A stretch of 64,000 bases of DNA from contig JBAZZQ010000012.1 of the NCBI GenBank assembly GCA_041658725.1, positions 1-64,000 on the forward strand. The letters are read 5' to 3'. Below, in pieces: positions 8,515 through 18,180 of this stretch (position 1 is the stretch's first letter; every line of letters starts with the position of its first letter). The notes below the pieces were generated by a model. It did no database searches. It saw only the letters and a list, made by a program, of their open reading frames with translations, and was not told where the DNA came from. The DNA comes from JBAZZQ01 sp041658725. GTDB taxonomy: Bacteria > Planctomycetota > Phycisphaerae > JAAYCJ01. Position numbers and translations under genes: made by a program.

Positions 8515-9435
8515 ATGGCGAAATCATCGGTAGTACGAAAGTTGCTTTTGATCGGGGGAAGCGGTTTTGTCAGCGGGACCACGGCTCGGGCGGCCCTGGC
8601 CTCCGGCTTTGAAGTCTGGGCGATAACGCGGGGTCAAAAGCCCGTGCCGGATGGTGTGCGGGTATTGGTGGCCGACCGGAACGATGAGGAACAATTCCGG
8701 CGGGTTATCGAACAGGCTGACACCCACTGGGACGCGGTTATCGATCATGTCGCCTATGTGCCCGCCAACATGGAACAGGATATAACACTCTTTCGCCAAC
8801 GGGCCAAACAACTCATTTTCATCTCGACCGATTTTGTTTTTGACCCCAGCCGACGAACCTTCCCCCTCCAGGATCCGAACAACCCTCACTTTGCGACGCA
8901 AGGATATGGCGGCGACAAACGGCGATGCGAAGAACTCCTGCTCCGCGGCGATACCGGCCAAATGAAGTGGACGGTGGTCCGGCCATGCCATATTTACGGC
9001 CCGGGATCGCAACTGGGATGCCTGCCGGCGCATTCCCGCGACCCGGAACTGATCGCAAAATTACGAGCGGGTCAGCCGATCCGCCTGGTCGGCGGTGGGT
9101 ATTTTCTCCAACAGCCGATCTTTGCCCGGGACCTGGCGGAATTGATGTTGAGCGCGGTGGGCAATGCAAAGGCGTATGGAAAACTTTTCCTGACCTATGG
9201 CCCGGACGCCGTAGAATCCTGGCAATACTTTCGGATCATCGCCGATATCCTGGGCGTCGGACTGACGGTAGAAGAGATTCCCGTCCGGCCTTATATAGCG
9301 GAGCACCCGGATTCCACCCCGTTCTTTTGCCACCGTATCTGCGATCTTGCTCCGCTGAAAGCCTGCGGTTTGAAGGTCCCCGCCACATCCCTGACCGATG
9401 GCCTGCGTCTTCATGTGCAAAGTCTCTTGGGTTGA
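8515..9435 (+). CDS. NAD-dependent epimerase/dehydratase (extended SDR)
   Basis: 306 residues with an N-terminal Rossmann fold (LLLIGGSGFVSGTTARAAL), a variant of TGxxGxxG. The active-site YGGDK matches the YxxxK motif and VVRPCHIYGPGS is typical of extended SDRs. Substrate probably a nucleotide sugar or related compound, but this is not shown. It stands alone between two repeat elements. Confidence 0.85.
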   Translation: MAKSSVVRKLLLIGGSGFVSGTTARAALASGFEVWAITRGQKPVPDGVRVLVADRNDEEQFRRVIEQADTHWDAVIDHVAYVPANMEQDITLFRQRAKQLIFISTDFVFDPSRRTFPLQDPNNPHFATQGYGGDKRRCEELLLRGDTGQMKWTVVRPCHIYGPGSQLGCLPAHSRDPELIAKLRAGQPIRLVGGGYFLQQPIFARDLAELMLSAVGNAKAYGKLFLTYGPDAVESWQYFRIIADILGVGLTVEEIPVRPYIAEHPDSTPFFCHRICDLAPLKACGLKVPATSLTDGLRLHVQSLLG

Positions 9436-9471
9436 TCCAGAGCAACGGCCGGTGAATCTCGGACGATCCAC

Positions 9472-10023
9472 CTACCCGGCTGCATCCGGCTTGCCGGGGC
9501 TTATTATATATTTTTTTTTCAACAATATTGCGACTGAAAATAAAGCGCATAATCCTGTTACCCCGTACAATCCCCATAAGCCGCCAACCAAGGTCCGAGG
9601 AATGAGAAACTTTATATTGAACTCCCCACGATTGGGCTGGTAATTCGCTTCCGGCGATTCCATGGCCTGCGAAACTTCCGGTCTCATCTTCCACTCCTCA
9701 TAACTCAATCCAATATTAGACAAAACAGCACCGCTGATCACGATTGAAACACCAAGCAATATCCAAATTCTTTTTGTCATTTGTGCTTTATCTATAAGCC
9801 AGGCGAGTAAGCCTACCGTTGTTCCGCTGAGAATGATCATCATTAGAAGGAAGATAATCGGATGGTAATGTTGACTCCCGGAGATTCGTTCTGAAATTAC
9901 GGCGGGCCAGTAGCCAATGATCATTCCCATCGCAAGTCCCCTCACTTCAAAGCCGGGAAAGGCAAACAAAGCGATGGTAAACGCCATCCACACGCCCATG
10001 AAAGCAATACGGTGTTTAAACAT
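9472..10023 (-). CDS. Multi-pass membrane protein of unknown function
   Basis: 183 residues with about five hydrophobic segments: 7-24, 31-45, 55-78, 86-105 and 147-168. A polar loop at residues 108-140 faces one side of the membrane. No family recognised. The C terminus runs into sequence resembling the R repeat (9446-9477). Confidence 0.6.
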   Translation of the reverse strand: MFKHRIAFMGVWMAFTIALFAFPGFEVRGLAMGMIIGYWPAVISERISGSQHYHPIIFLLMMIILSGTTVGLLAWLIDKAQMTKRIWILLGVSIVISGAVLSNIGLSYEEWKMRPEVSQAMESPEANYQPNRGEFNIKFLIPRTLVGGLWGLYGVTGLCALFSVAILLKKKYIISPGKPDAAG

Positions 10024-10115
10024 ATTTTATTGTTCTATCTTACCAGTTTCGTAGGGGGGATCGACTTCGATCCACCATTTTCATCCAAGTAGAATTTGAT
10101 TCTACGATTTTAAAA

Positions 10116-10206
10116 ATGCAGGGCAAGGAAAAAGCTTGGTAGCGAGGATTTTCTTAAATTCACCGATTCTTGATTAATGCCTGCCGAAAAAACTTTTTCC
10201 TTGCCC
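10116..10206. repeat. Repeat element with 16-bp inverted ends
   Basis: Perfect inverted arms CAGGGCAAGGAAAAAG at the left and its complement at the right enclose about 60 bp of family R sequence shared with 8411-8465. The segment lies between divergent genes and just before corA. Confidence 0.7.
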
Positions 10207-10251
10207 TGTGTTTTTGAAGTCTTAGAATCAAAGGGTAGGAGAAGATTATTT

Positions 10252-11322
10252 ATGTCCACAACGCCCGTCAAGAAACGTTCGACTAAGGCCGGTCTGCCGG
10301 CTGGTACACTTATCCACCTCGGCGAACGCAAGACCGTCAAAACAAGCATTTCCATCACCTGCTATGATGAAAAAGATTACGAAGAGCGGACCGTCGATAC
10401 CATCACCCAGTGCATCCCCTTGAAAGAAAAGCCCGCCGTCGCCTGGATCAACGTGGAGGGAATCCACCAGACCGAAATTATCGAAAAGCTCGGCAGTTGC
10501 TTCAATCTCCATCCCCTGCTTCTCGAAGACATGCTGGCCACCGACCAGCGACCCAAGATTGAGGACCGTGACGATTACATTTTCATCGTTCTGCGAATGA
10601 TCTACCTGGACTCCGCGACCCGCCGGGTCGTCAACGAGCAGGTCAGCCTGATCCTCGGACCCAACTATGTCCTTTCCCTTCAGGAAGGGCGAGAAGGCGA
10701 TGTGTTCAATCCCATCCGTGAACAAATCCGGTCCGCCAAAAGCCGCATCCGCAAATTAGGCCCCGACTATCTCGCCTACGCCCTTCTCGACGCCGTCGTC
10801 GACGGCTACTTCGCCGTCCTCGAAAACTTCGGCGAGCAAATTGAAACCTACGAAGAGGCTGTCTCGATCAATCCTCAAACCAACACCCTCCAAGGCCTGC
10901 ACCTGCTGCGAAGAGACCTGATCTTCCTGCGAAAATCCCTCTGGCCCCTGCGGGAAGTGATCAACGGCCTGGAGCGATATGATTCAACCCTGATCGCCCC
11001 GACCTCCAAAATGTACTTGAAAGACGTTTACGACCACATCATCCAGCAGATCGATACCACCGAGACCTATCGCGATATGCTGACGGCCATGCTCGACGTC
11101 TATCTTTCCAGCATCTCCAACCGTATCAACGAAGTCATGAAGGTCCTGACCATCATCGCCACGATCTTCATTCCGTTGACGTTTCTGGCCGGGGTCTACG
11201 GCATGAATTTTGCCTACTTTCCCGAACTCCACTGGCGCTACGGCTATCCGATCTTCTGGTTCATCTGTGCTCTGACCGGAATCGGTATGCTCTTTTTCTT
11301 TCGCCGAAAAAGATGGATATGA
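10252..11322 (+). CDS. corA: CorA family Mg2+/Co2+ transporter
   Basis: A large cytoplasmic N-terminal domain and two C-terminal transmembrane helices. The first helix (VLTIIATIFIPLTFLAGV) ends in the diagnostic YGMNF selectivity motif. CorA channels form pentamers and admit Mg2+. The open frame extends to 10177, but those codons lie in a repeat. AGGAG at about 10237 fits the ATG at 10252, giving 356 residues, a normal CorA length. Confidence 0.93.
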   Translation: MSTTPVKKRSTKAGLPAGTLIHLGERKTVKTSISITCYDEKDYEERTVDTITQCIPLKEKPAVAWINVEGIHQTEIIEKLGSCFNLHPLLLEDMLATDQRPKIEDRDDYIFIVLRMIYLDSATRRVVNEQVSLILGPNYVLSLQEGREGDVFNPIREQIRSAKSRIRKLGPDYLAYALLDAVVDGYFAVLENFGEQIETYEEAVSINPQTNTLQGLHLLRRDLIFLRKSLWPLREVINGLERYDSTLIAPTSKMYLKDVYDHIIQQIDTTETYRDMLTAMLDVYLSSISNRINEVMKVLTIIATIFIPLTFLAGVYGMNFAYFPELHWRYGYPIFWFICALTGIGMLFFFRRKRWI

Positions 11323-11443
11323 TTATTTCTTTTTATGTACACCCACTGGATGACCTTTAATTTCTTTAATCTTGTTGTTTCGTTTCACTTTCAGTATATT
11401 GCAGGAAATTTATTTCACATAAACCGCAAAGGAAGGAGTCCTT

Positions 11444-12457
11444 ATGGCCACTATGCAAAACACCCTGCATGTGCGTCCATATCAGTTAATCTACATTCTC
11501 GCCGGCATCGGCGCGGGCCGAACGCAGGATATTGGCAACGCGCGGCTCAACGAGATCCTGGCCGCGGTGAGGAAGGATCCGTTTTGTCCCGTGACGCTAC
11601 GATGCAACGTGGACACAATGTTCAGGTATCAGAATGTCGGGCGCGCGGACGACACACCCGGTGGAGAGGATTTCAACGATCGCCGCGACCTGCATGTGCT
11701 CCAACGGCTGGGACTCTGTCCGGGTGACACCCGTCCCGCGGTAACGTTGTTCGAGCGAGTTATTGCGGAGGTGGACGCGGAGAGCGTGAGGGAAATGGAG
11801 TGCGAGGATGTGCCCGGGTCCGCCCGCTGGTTCCGTGGTCAGGTCGTCAGTGTAGACTATGAAAAGGGATGCAAGTTGGGATTGCACGCCGTGCTCAACT
11901 GGCGCACTGAAGAGGAAATGGCGAGGGTTAAGGCGGAGTCGGCGAAGAAAACTCTCGATGCCGATCACCTTCGCATTCGCCCTCATCACCTCATGTGCAT
12001 GAGCTGTTTCTATGGCACCGCCCGCAATCACAACAAACCGTTGGTGCCTATCCCTGGCGACAACCTCTTCGAGGCCATTGCTGCCATACACCGCAACCCG
12101 GAGATCCCTATTACTCTCATCCCAGGACCTTGCGATATCTGTCCGCCCTGTGCTCTGCTGCACCCTGCGGCAAATCTCTGCATTGGCGGCATGGCCATGG
12201 CGTTGCGCGATCAGAAGAAGGACCTGGACGTGCTCAAGCGACTTGATCTCAAGTATGGTGATACACTGCCCGCGCGGGAGTTGTATCGTCGGCTATATGC
12301 GCAGATCGCCTCAACGACGGAGATTTGCGGTCATCGCACCGGAGTGGTAACCGCGCCGGAGTGGGGAGTGTGCGGCGGCTTGACCGGCGACGCGGGCTAT
12401 GTGCGAGCCCGCGAGGAGAAGCTTGGCATAACGGAATTAAGCTTGTTCGGGCCATGA
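11444..12457 (+). CDS. Internally duplicated DUF1284-like protein
   Basis: 337 residues made of two related halves. The first has HVRPYQLIYILAG…LNEILAAVRKDPFCPVTLRC…LHVLQRLGLCPGD. The second has RIRPHHLMCMSC…LFEAIAAIHRNPEIPITLI…LDVLKRLDLKYGD. The second half carries the cysteine set CMSC, CDICPPC, which resembles the LRPHHLLC and Cys-rich signature of DUF1284 proteins and may bind a metal or Fe-S cluster. Function unknown. GGAGT lies upstream of the ATG. Confidence 0.6.
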   Translation: MATMQNTLHVRPYQLIYILAGIGAGRTQDIGNARLNEILAAVRKDPFCPVTLRCNVDTMFRYQNVGRADDTPGGEDFNDRRDLHVLQRLGLCPGDTRPAVTLFERVIAEVDAESVREMECEDVPGSARWFRGQVVSVDYEKGCKLGLHAVLNWRTEEEMARVKAESAKKTLDADHLRIRPHHLMCMSCFYGTARNHNKPLVPIPGDNLFEAIAAIHRNPEIPITLIPGPCDICPPCALLHPAANLCIGGMAMALRDQKKDLDVLKRLDLKYGDTLPARELYRRLYAQIASTTEICGHRTGVVTAPEWGVCGGLTGDAGYVRAREEKLGITELSLFGP

Positions 12458-12477
12458 CTTCGACGATTTTGTCGAAG
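12458..12477 (+). terminator. Small hairpin after the DUF1284-like gene
   Basis: CTTCGAC-GATTTT-GTCGAAG, 7-bp stem immediately after the stop codon. No U tract follows, so termination is only possible, not shown. Family R sequence (12478-12515) follows. Confidence 0.35.
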
Positions 12478-12541
12478 GAAACCTACCGAAAAAATAGCGG
12501 ATCGCGGACGATCCCCCTGCAATTCTGCCACTCACTACCCG

Positions 12542-14728
12542 CTATTTCAGTTCTTCAATTTTCCATTGGGATTGTCCGGCGTTGGAATTGTGGATTACGG
12601 TTTCGCCTACTTTTTTACCCATGAAGGATTGGGCGATGGGGGAGAGGTAGGAATAAATCGAGCGTTGAGGGTCGGCGTCCCATGGGCCGAGGAAGAGAAA
12701 AGAATCAATTTCGTTGGTAGCGAGGTTGCGGGCCTTGACGGCGGTGCCGATGGTGACGAAATCGGATTGGGTGATGGAATGATGGAGGATTTTTGCTTTT
12801 TTGATATCGGCCCTCATTCGGGTGGCGCGTTCGGTGAGTCGATCGCGTTCTTCGAGTGCGGCGGTGAATTCGGCGTTTTCACTCAGGTCGCCGCGTTCCG
12901 CCGCTTCGCCGATGGTTCTGGCGTTGTGGAGGATATCGACGTTGGTTAGTTTGTTGAATTCCTGATTTTTGCGTTCGAGGGCGGGTTCGGTGGTGTAGAT
13001 GGCGTCTTCTTCCCACGGCGGGACGTTTTTGCTGAATAGACCCGGATGGGTTTCTCGGATGATATTTACAAAGTCGCTGCTCATGGCGTCTCCGAGGCCT
13101 GTGTTGCGGGGGACGGTATCCTTGAGATAACGGGCGTAATCGTGTGATGAAGATTTCAGGACGGTCCGGACCAGGGCGGAGTTATCGGCGGTGATCGCGT
13201 TTTTGATTTGAGTGAGGGCGCGTTTTTGCTGCTCGGTGTCGGAGATGGGTGGTTTACGCTTGAGGATTTGCGCGGCGGTGAGCAGTCCGGTGAGGATGGT
13301 GGAGCGATCAATTTTCGTTAAGTATTCCGGGGGATTTCCGGTGCAGGCGGATTTATAGAGCCAGACGATGGCGCGGACGTATTTGTCAGGCCAATGCAGG
13401 ATAGCCTCGATGGCGCGGGTGAATGATTCTTGGATTCCTTGTTGGGTTAGTTCGGAGGCGATCCAGTCGCAGACGGCGGCGGATGCGCCGGGTAGGACGG
13501 CGGCGAAGAGGTCGTACCAATTGTTCGGATTCGATTCGCGAATGAAATTCAGGACGACGCGCGCGACGTCGTCGTTGTAGATCGTTCCCAGTAGCGTGGA
13601 GGGATCGGCGGGTAGTTTGAACTTTACTATGGAGGCCGGGATGCTTTGGGGAGCTATTTTATGAATTTCGGATAAGACGGCCTGGGACGCGAGTTTGGCG
13701 GCTTGATCCGGGTCCTGGCCGCGTGCGATCAGTGTTTTGATGAACGCTTGGAGCAGTTTTTCATCCGGTGCGGATTCGGGATGATGGGCGTGTAGGTAAT
13801 CGAAGATAACGAGGATTTTTTCCTCGAATGATTTAGCGTCTTGGAATTCGGCGCGGATGCGGTCTTCGTAGGCCAGTGGTTTGGTCCGCAGGGTGAGGGT
13901 CGGTTGATGGCCGCCGGATAGTTCGATAAAAGGCGATTTGAGGATTTTGGTTTTGGCGGCGGTCCACCATTTCGGCCAGGCACTGGTGAGTATGACCTGA
14001 GTGAGATGCGATTTAAGGTCGCGGAAGGTCAGGGTGGGGCCGAAGGTTTTCAATGCGTCCAGGACGAATTGCTCAGGGTTTTCGCGGGCGAGGAGTTGGA
14101 GCGTTTCATTTTCGAAGACGGCCAGGGCACGAAAGTCATCGGCGGGGAGCGATTCAAGTTTCAGGACGGCGACGGCGTCGTAGGGTTTTTCCTGGCCCGC
14201 GATGGTTATGGTGAGTTCCTTTTTTTCAGTATCGAGTCCGACGATCTTGCCGGGGATTTTGAGGATCGTGTCCAGAACGTAGGGCTGGGCGAGTAATCCG
14301 ATGAGTTTATCCATTTGCTGGAGGGCGAGGGTCAGAGGAGTATTTTTTCGTAGCAAGGTCATTTCAAGGAGTGTTTCGATTTGAGGGATTTTGTCGGCGT
14401 GGGCTTTTCGATAAAGTTCTGCGGATTCGTTTCGGATGGATTCGCTTTGCGGGAATAAGGCGGCCAGATGCCGGGCGATATCCAGACCGGCCTCGGGGCC
14501 TTTTCGTTCCGTCCATAGGGTCAGCACGAACCAGAATAGGGACTCGGTGCGTTTGGGGTCGTTTTGCTCGGCCACCACATCGAGGACACTCAAAAGGTCC
14601 ACGGTGGCCAGAAGACCCGATTCGATAGCAAGGGTGAGGGAGGATTCCAGGTCGTCGAACTTTTTCAGACGCGCGAGCTTTTGCATTCTGTTGGCTTCGA
14701 GCGACGATTGCGTTTGTATGGCTGACAT
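12542..14728 (-). CDS. Large fusion protein with C-terminal GreA/GreB domain
   Basis: 728 residues. The C-terminal ~150 match GreA: a coiled-coil part (NARTIGEAAERGDLSENAEFTAALEERD, residues about 605-632) with the conserved GDLSENAEF, then the FKBP-like part with VGTAV…, LGPWDAD, SPIAQSFMGKKVGETV. Gre factors enter the RNA polymerase secondary channel and stimulate transcript cleavage. The N-terminal ~560 residues are helical and unlike classical Gre, and probably form an ARM/TPR-like scaffold. Such long Gre proteins occur in other bacterial phyla. Divergent from mnmE. Confidence 0.85.
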   Translation of the reverse strand: MSAIQTQSSLEANRMQKLARLKKFDDLESSLTLAIESGLLATVDLLSVLDVVAEQNDPKRTESLFWFVLTLWTERKGPEAGLDIARHLAALFPQSESIRNESAELYRKAHADKIPQIETLLEMTLLRKNTPLTLALQQMDKLIGLLAQPYVLDTILKIPGKIVGLDTEKKELTITIAGQEKPYDAVAVLKLESLPADDFRALAVFENETLQLLARENPEQFVLDALKTFGPTLTFRDLKSHLTQVILTSAWPKWWTAAKTKILKSPFIELSGGHQPTLTLRTKPLAYEDRIRAEFQDAKSFEEKILVIFDYLHAHHPESAPDEKLLQAFIKTLIARGQDPDQAAKLASQAVLSEIHKIAPQSIPASIVKFKLPADPSTLLGTIYNDDVARVVLNFIRESNPNNWYDLFAAVLPGASAAVCDWIASELTQQGIQESFTRAIEAILHWPDKYVRAIVWLYKSACTGNPPEYLTKIDRSTILTGLLTAAQILKRKPPISDTEQQKRALTQIKNAITADNSALVRTVLKSSSHDYARYLKDTVPRNTGLGDAMSSDFVNIIRETHPGLFSKNVPPWEEDAIYTTEPALERKNQEFNKLTNVDILHNARTIGEAAERGDLSENAEFTAALEERDRLTERATRMRADIKKAKILHHSITQSDFVTIGTAVKARNLATNEIDSFLFLGPWDADPQRSIYSYLSPIAQSFMGKKVGETVIHNSNAGQSQWKIEELK

Positions 14729-14815
14729 ATCATTCCTTAAATAAAATTTGGATATGTAACCATATCCGGTTCGGATGAGGTTTTCAAGACATAGTGCGGG
14801 TTACAAAAATAATTA

Positions 14816-14841
14816 CCCGCTCCCTCACGGTTGCGGCTCGT
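14816..14841 (-). repeat. 24-bp repeat, subtype 2 (copy B)
   Basis: Minus-strand orientation, core AACCGTGAGGGA flanked by CCGC and GCGG. Lies 60 bp before mnmE. Confidence 0.85.
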
Positions 14842-14902
14842 AGTTCTGGAAACCTTTGGAGTTCCTTGACTTTCGTGAGTTTTCCTGAACAATTACAATC
14901 GG

Positions 14903-16333
14903 ATGGAAACGATATTCTCGCTGGACAATACGATTTTTGCGTGGGCGACGGGGTTGGACCGGGCGGCCAGGGGGATTCTTCGGGTCAGTGGGTCCGATAC
15001 GTTTAGCGTGCTTGCGAAAATATTTATTTCCGATGATAAGAATGTTTTGGATGGTCATTTACGCGGGGAGATTTTTTTTAATCAGGCGATGGCGGGCTGG
15101 CTGACGATTTCCAGGGGTTTGAAAGTTCGCTGCTGGGTTTGGATTTTTCATGGTCCGCGGAGTTTTACGGGTCAGGACATGATTGAAATTCATACGGTCA
15201 GCAGTTTGCCGCTTTTGCGGATGATCGATCAGCGGTTGCTGGAGCTGGGACTGGAAACGGCGAGAGCCGGCGAATTTTCGGCTCGGGCATTTTTGCTGGG
15301 AAAGATGGATTTGACTCAGGCCCAGGCGGTTAAAGAACTGGTGGACGCGCAGAATGATGTGCAGATTCAGGCGGCATTGAGTTCGCTGGGGGGGAAACTT
15401 CATCAGTGGATTATGGACGTTTATCGGGAACTTTCGGAACTGGCGGCGGCGGTGGAGACTAATATTGATTTCAGCGAGGAGGAAATCGAAGTTATTACGC
15501 TGGAGCAATTGGTGGAAAAGCTTGGATTGTTGTGTCAGACGATATCCGATGTTCTTCGCCGGGCGATTGATACGCAGGCGATCAGGGCATTGCCGCAGGT
15601 TTTTCTGGCTGGTCCGGTGAATGCTGGAAAAAGCACGCTTTTAAATCGGCTGACTGGGCTTGATCGTGCCATTTGTTCGCCCTTGCCGGGAACTACGCGG
15701 GATATTCTTACGGCGGTTTGGCAGTACGAACAGCGGGAAGTTTTGCTGTGCGATACGCCGGGACTGCTGGAAGGGGGGGCCGATGAGATTACGCAGTCGG
15801 CCATCGAGCGGGTGAAACAATTTATTCAGTTGGCGGATTTGGTGATTTTTGTTTTTGACGCCGGGCAAGGAATCGAAGGTCAAATGCGACTGGTCGAACA
15901 ATTGCCGGTAAATCAAAACAAGGCGATGGCTGTGCTGAACAAGACGGATATGGTAGTGGAAGGGAAATTGGAAAGTCGGATGACCGAACTGAAGGGGTAT
16001 GATATATTTCCCGTGAGCGCATTGACGGGCAAGGGTATGGATGATTTGACGCGCGAGGTTTTTTTGCGGCTTAGCGATATTGCGTTGACGACGGCGGGCC
16101 ATCAGATTGTGTTGGATTTACGCGGCAGGGAGATTTTGGAAAGTGCTCTGGTGTGCATTAAACAGGGGCAGGACGATGCCCGGAGTTTGCTGGCGAAGGA
16201 AAATATTTTGGGTTTGGAGACTATCGCCGTGAGCGTTCAGCATGCGCTTCGGATGGTAGGAACACTATTGGGAAAGGATGTGACAGAAGATGTCCTGGAT
16301 AGCATATTCAGCCGATTTTGTATTGGGAAATAA
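14903..16333 (+). CDS. mnmE: tRNA modification GTPase MnmE
   Basis: 476 residues in the MnmE layout: N-terminal tetrahydrofolate-binding domain, helical domain, and an inserted GTPase with GPVNAGKSTLLNRL (P loop), DTPGLLEG and NKTD. It ends with the invariant C-terminal CIGK. With MnmG it makes cmnm5U34 on tRNAs. mnmG is not in the window. The N terminus (DNTIFAWATGLDRAARGILRVSG) departs from the usual DTIAAIAT but aligns. The next gene overlaps its 3' end by 44 bp in another frame. Confidence 0.95.
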   Translation: METIFSLDNTIFAWATGLDRAARGILRVSGSDTFSVLAKIFISDDKNVLDGHLRGEIFFNQAMAGWLTISRGLKVRCWVWIFHGPRSFTGQDMIEIHTVSSLPLLRMIDQRLLELGLETARAGEFSARAFLLGKMDLTQAQAVKELVDAQNDVQIQAALSSLGGKLHQWIMDVYRELSELAAAVETNIDFSEEEIEVITLEQLVEKLGLLCQTISDVLRRAIDTQAIRALPQVFLAGPVNAGKSTLLNRLTGLDRAICSPLPGTTRDILTAVWQYEQREVLLCDTPGLLEGGADEITQSAIERVKQFIQLADLVIFVFDAGQGIEGQMRLVEQLPVNQNKAMAVLNKTDMVVEGKLESRMTELKGYDIFPVSALTGKGMDDLTREVFLRLSDIALTTAGHQIVLDLRGREILESALVCIKQGQDDARSLLAKENILGLETIAVSVQHALRMVGTLLGKDVTEDVLDSIFSRFCIGK

Positions 16334-17864
16334 AACGGGTTTGAGGGCTAGATATTTCGCTGTGCTCAGCATGGCAGTGATTTTAATTTTTGTCCGCGGT
16401 GTGATGGCGGAGCCTGTTGCGACACCGTCCTCTCGGCCTGTGGAACGAGATAAATATGCCATTTTGGAAACTGTGCCGGCCGAGGCTGTGGCGGCTTATG
16501 CTTCTTTCGATACCAGCAGTGGGATCGACGCGGGGACGGGTCAGATGATTACGTCGCTGCTGGGGATGGGAAGCGTGGTCGGTTTTTTCAACGCCAATCA
16601 ACAAATTCTGGTTGATATCGTTTCTTCGCTTGTCGCTATTGGGAAATATCCTCATGCGGTGTTTATGCTCGACGTCAGCGCCAGAAAATTGGGGGAAGGA
16701 TCATTTACTCTCAATAGTTTAAGTCTGGGGGTGGTGGTGCGGGCGCCGGCGGGGGAGCATGGAAAATTTCTGACCTTGCTGAAGCAGATCATCGACCATT
16801 ATTTTAACCAGGACGACGCGCGATTGATTTGGGTGGGAGAAGGGGCGATGCGTCATCAAAAAATGGACTCGAGTAAATTTCCAAACTGGTGCTGCTGGGA
16901 GTGGGGCAGCATGAAGGACACTTTTATTTTTACCATCGGACCCGGTGCATATAGCAAAGTTTTCAACACTATCGCCGCGAAAGAAAAATCGATATCTTCC
17001 GTTGAGATTGTCGGGGTTACGAAGAAAAACGACCACGATATGCAACTGCCGTTTCTTATGCTTTATTTGAATCTGGACAGTCTAAGCGGCAAGCTTCGGC
17101 CGGTGATGGAAAAAACGTATGATGATGTAGTCGATTCGTTTTCGGCGAACAATCTTCATCAATTTATTTATTCGGCGGGATTTACGAAACGGGCGTATAT
17201 CAGCAAGATGTATATGCAGCAGTCGGATAAGTCCGAGTTAGGATATCTGACGGGTGATTTTGTGAAAGGGGACCCGCGGGCCAAGGCGGTTCCACCGCAA
17301 ACGAACAGTTATGGGGTGGGGTCTACGAATATTTCCAAAGCCGTGCGGTACGGGGCGGAGACTTATCTTGCTTCGCGAAATCCGGTTCGGCGGGAGAAGC
17401 TGATCGAGAATTATGATAAGCTGGCTGCGGAGTCGGGTTCGACGAATGGGCATGAATTTTTGATGTCGCATTTCGGTCCTGCGGCGATGGTCATCGTGCA
17501 TGACTGGCCGAAGCATCCGTTTAATCTGCCGATTGCCAAGACCCTTCTGATCCAGCATAACGATTCAAGAGATTTTAAAACCGGCGCGGAAAAGATTTTG
17601 CGGATATGGCAAATGATGTTGCGGGCAATGTCGGGGACGGGGAAGGAAGGAAAAGTCACCTCAGCCTGGGAGTCGTTGTTTGATTTACAACTCGATCGAA
17701 CGCCGGAGGGGATATGGTTCCTTCATTTGGGACCGGTGATTCTTGTCGCAGCGGGGCTTGATGATCATTTTCTGGTTCTAAGCTATTCGATTCCGGCGGT
17801 TCAGATGAATTTGCGGTATCTGAAAGCGACCTTTGGGCCGACGACGAGGGGGAGTAGGCAGTAG
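16290..17864 (+). CDS. Exported protein of unknown function (DUF3352-like organisation)
   Basis: 524 residues. A hydrophobic segment LSMAVILIFVRGVMAEPVA near residues 26-45 looks like a signal peptide, so translation may really begin after 16290, for example at a TTG near 16341; I cannot decide. The mature part has repeated beta-rich segments (VPAEAVAAYASFDTSS, HGKFLTLLKQIIDHYF, LHLGPVILVAAGLDDHFLVLS) resembling large exported proteins that start from a single-residue hydrophobic anchor, but no family is certain. The last residues (RGSRQ) are encoded by a direct repeat also found at 19223. Confidence 0.6.
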   Translation: MSWIAYSADFVLGNKTGLRARYFAVLSMAVILIFVRGVMAEPVATPSSRPVERDKYAILETVPAEAVAAYASFDTSSGIDAGTGQMITSLLGMGSVVGFFNANQQILVDIVSSLVAIGKYPHAVFMLDVSARKLGEGSFTLNSLSLGVVVRAPAGEHGKFLTLLKQIIDHYFNQDDARLIWVGEGAMRHQKMDSSKFPNWCCWEWGSMKDTFIFTIGPGAYSKVFNTIAAKEKSISSVEIVGVTKKNDHDMQLPFLMLYLNLDSLSGKLRPVMEKTYDDVVDSFSANNLHQFIYSAGFTKRAYISKMYMQQSDKSELGYLTGDFVKGDPRAKAVPPQTNSYGVGSTNISKAVRYGAETYLASRNPVRREKLIENYDKLAAESGSTNGHEFLMSHFGPAAMVIVHDWPKHPFNLPIAKTLLIQHNDSRDFKTGAEKILRIWQMMLRAMSGTGKEGKVTSAWESLFDLQLDRTPEGIWFLHLGPVILVAAGLDDHFLVLSYSIPAVQMNLRYLKATFGPTTRGSRQ

Positions 17865-17893
17865 GAAGAAAAAGTAGACAAGTAGTCGAGTAG
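17852..17893 (+). repeat. Direct repeat, left copy (about 42 bp)
   Basis: GAGTAGGCAGT…AGTAGACAAGTAG…GTCGAGTAG, repeated with small changes at 19223-19270. The two copies bracket the PEP-CTERM gene and its leader. This copy supplies the stop codon of the preceding gene. Confidence 0.75.
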
Positions 17894-17918
17894 GGGCGGC
17901 CCTGTGTGGTCGCCCTCT
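17890..17918 (+). repeat. Single GTAGGGGC-family repeat
   Basis: GTAGGGGCGGCCC followed by GTGTGGTCGCCC, one half of the paired element seen at 38657-38743. Confidence 0.7.
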
Positions 17919-17928
17919 TATCATCAAT

Positions 17929-17965
17929 TTTGCATCCCCGGTCAGGCCGGGGACAAGCTTTGCAA
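17929..17965 (+). repeat. 37-bp inverted repeat, left copy
   Basis: Exact reverse complement of 19283-19319 over 37 bases, containing the stem CCCCGGTCAGGCCGGGG. A degenerate third copy follows at about 19328-19361. Between here and 18180 I see no gene. Confidence 0.85.
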
Positions 17966-18180
17966 TCTTTCTTCCTTCTTCATGCCCTTCGTGTCTTCGT
18001 GGTGAAAATCGCTTGCGGCCCGCTCGTAATATTGGAGTCCGTAGTTATTCACCCACGTCACTGCAAGTCGTTACAGTGCAATGAAACATATCGGCGTATG
18101 GAAATTATTTTCACTCCCTTGATTTATAAATGGGGGTTTGGTAAATTATAAGCTTATTCGATAACGGTTTTCGTAAGTCA

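Noticed and set aside
15641..16102. Minus-strand open frame inside mnmE
   Set aside because: Shadow frame, basic and without domain features.
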